This document shows, one piece after another, positions 63,070 through 64,000 of a stretch of DNA of 64,000 nucleotides (within the stretch, counting starts at the first letter, position 1; the number at the start of each line of letters is the position of its first letter). Below the pieces are notes generated by a model, which worked only from the letters and a program-made list of their open reading frames with translations, was not told where the DNA came from and did not search any database. The translations under genes and the position numbers were made by a program. The stretch is from NCBI RefSeq assembly GCF_019688735.1, contig NZ_JAIFYA010000001.1, positions 62,001 through 126,000 of the forward strand, written 5' to 3'. Origin of the DNA: Thermosulfurimonas sp. F29 (GTDB lineage: Bacteria; Desulfobacterota; Thermodesulfobacteria; Thermodesulfobacteriales; Thermodesulfobacteriaceae).

Positions 63070-63686
63070 TCAGGAAGGAAGCGATGGAGGAACATCTTCA
63101 TCCCGAGGTGCAGGAAGCCCTCAAGTGGTATCAGGAGGCCAGGGTCATGTGGGCGCAGGGGCGCAGTCTCGACGCCCTTTCCCGCTACGAGGAGGCCTAT
63201 CGGGTCTTCGTGAAACATCGACGGCACAGGGAAGCGGCCAATGCCGCCGAGAAGATGGGCGACATCTACTTTAATCGCGGAAACTTTCAGAAGGCCCTCA
63301 AGCCTTACCGGATAGCTCTGGACATATGCGAAGAGTACGAGGACGAGCTGGGTGCGGCCATCCTTTCGGAAAAGATCGTGTATGTGTACAAGGAGCTGCG
63401 GGAGCCGGAAAAGGCCCTGCCCTATCTTTACCGGGCCCTGGAGATCGCCGAGAAGTACAAGGATGCCCATCGGGCCGCGCGGATGCTCGCCGGCATCGGG
63501 GATGTCTACAGGGGACAGGGGCGTCATCAAGCCGCCCTCGAGGCCTACGAGCTTGCCGCCAGGATCTACCGGCGCATAGGTTCCAGGGAGCAGGCCCGGC
63601 TGGTGGAGGAAGCCTTAAAGACCCTCCGAGAGGAGGTAGGCGCCGGGGAACTCCCCCCGAATCACCCCGATGAGGGAAACCCTTAG
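63066..63686 (+). CDS. TPR-repeat protein
   Basis: 206 residues from the ATG at 63066, which has AGGAG seven bases upstream and overlaps the previous stop (ATGA); an ATG at 63045 is less well supported. The TPR units include ALSRYEEAYRVFVKHRRHRE, AAEKMGDIYFNRGNFQKALK, ALPYLYRALEIAEKYKDAHR and AGIGDVYRGQGRHQAALEAY. Cytoplasmic and soluble. Its 3' end overlaps the convergent YkgJ-like gene by 72 bp. Confidence 0.87.
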   Translation: MIRKEAMEEHLHPEVQEALKWYQEARVMWAQGRSLDALSRYEEAYRVFVKHRRHREAANAAEKMGDIYFNRGNFQKALKPYRIALDICEEYEDELGAAILSEKIVYVYKELREPEKALPYLYRALEIAEKYKDAHRAARMLAGIGDVYRGQGRHQAALEAYELAARIYRRIGSREQARLVEEALKTLREEVGAGELPPNHPDEGNP

Positions 63687-64000
63687 GTTCCCGCCCCTGG
63701 GCATAATTCTTTCCGACATCCCGGCCAGCCGGCGCAGCACCTCGGAAAAAATCACCGTGGGATAGGCCCGCCCCGGCTCAAACCCGGAACGGGGGCACAC
63801 ATATGTTTCCCCCTCAATGGAAAGGGGAAGCCCGTAGATGCGACAGGTTACCGGGCGCCACTCGTACACCACGCAAAGCCCCCTATCGTCGAGGAAGGGA
63901 CACCGCAGCCTCACGGTGGAAAGCACAAAGGGAGTTACGGGCTTGGGAACCTTCCTCTCCCAGTCCTTCTCGTACTTTGCAAGCCTTCTTTCCACCTCCC
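63615..64000 (-). CDS. YkgJ-family cysteine-cluster protein, partial
   Basis: The C-terminal part of a YkgJ-type protein: RLRCPFLDDRGLCVVYEWRP then VTCRIYGLPL and YVCPRSGF give cysteines that, with more at the missing N-terminus, form a Zn or Fe-S binding cluster. The frame remains open to the right edge; an ATG at 63995 is unlikely to be the true start because family members have cysteines further upstream. The function of the family is unknown. Tail-to-tail overlap with the TPR gene. Confidence 0.75.
   Translation of the reverse strand, partial: EVERRLAKYEKDWERKVPKPVTPFVLSTVRLRCPFLDDRGLCVVYEWRPVTCRIYGLPLSIEGETYVCPRSGFEPGRAYPTVIFSEVLRRLAGMSERIMPRGGNLRVSLIGVIRGEFPGAYLLSEGL

Overview
The window is GC-rich, almost gap-free bacterial chromosome. 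It carries a complete meso-DAP-type murein precursor pathway, a fused str-S10-spc ribosomal operon, zinc-ribbon versions of several proteins (Adk, L24, S14, a Cys4 EF-Tu insert) and an extremely haem-rich cytochrome cluster. This points to an anaerobic, probably thermophilic Desulfobacterota/Thermodesulfobacteriota lineage (Thermosulfurimonas-like is my guess, not proven). There is no IS element, phage, CRISPR array, rRNA or intact tRNA gene that I can see.

Layout. (1) 1-16390, minus strand: rpsL-rpsG-fusA-tuf-rpsJ ... secY-adk-map-infA-rpmJ. It is driven from a near-consensus promoter at 16458-16486, and a terminator-like hairpin lies in the leader. (2) 16537-21035, plus strand: an NSS-family sodium symporter with a 43-residue single-span partner, rarA, an AbrB-type antitoxin followed by an internally deleted PIN toxin, and a tRNA-dihydrouridine synthase. 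(3) 21040-41952, minus strand: a 21-kb extracellular electron-transfer locus. It has nine multihaem c-type cytochromes with about 98 predicted haem sites (93 CxxCH plus five spaced variants), three beta-propeller proteins, a large outer-membrane beta-barrel, three CsgG/TolB-N-like exported proteins, a SurA/PpiC-like foldase and a HAMP-like membrane protein. Three of the cytochromes share the signature layout of Geobacter OmcS, the hexahaem nanowire subunit. (4) 42045-45654: ftsH, a two-gene AbiEii-type nucleotidyltransferase module, and a class I fumarase alpha subunit translationally coupled to it. (5) 45664-60225, minus strand: the dcw cluster mraZ-rsmH-ftsL-(ftsI-like)-murE-murF-mraY-murD-murG-murC-murB-ftsQ-ftsA-ftsZ with a textbook MraZ operator. 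The gene at the ftsI position encodes a shrunken PBP lacking the transpeptidase catalytic motifs, and ftsW is absent. (6) 60341-64000: mltG, two TPR proteins, a HEAT-like protein and a partial YkgJ-type cysteine-cluster protein.

How the parts may work together. In region 3 the first gene is an OmcS-like subunit with its own strong promoter, followed by a strong intrinsic terminator, which suggests one abundant structural product and lower-level accessory proteins. The accessory genes supply what a filament system needs: periplasmic and lipoprotein haem carriers, an outer-membrane conduit, candidate export channels and a foldase. No inner-membrane quinol oxidase or cytochrome c maturation gene lies in the window, so the entry point for electrons must be elsewhere. 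The two observations I rate most worth following are this nanowire/export locus and the catalytically incomplete FtsI at a division locus that has lost ftsW.
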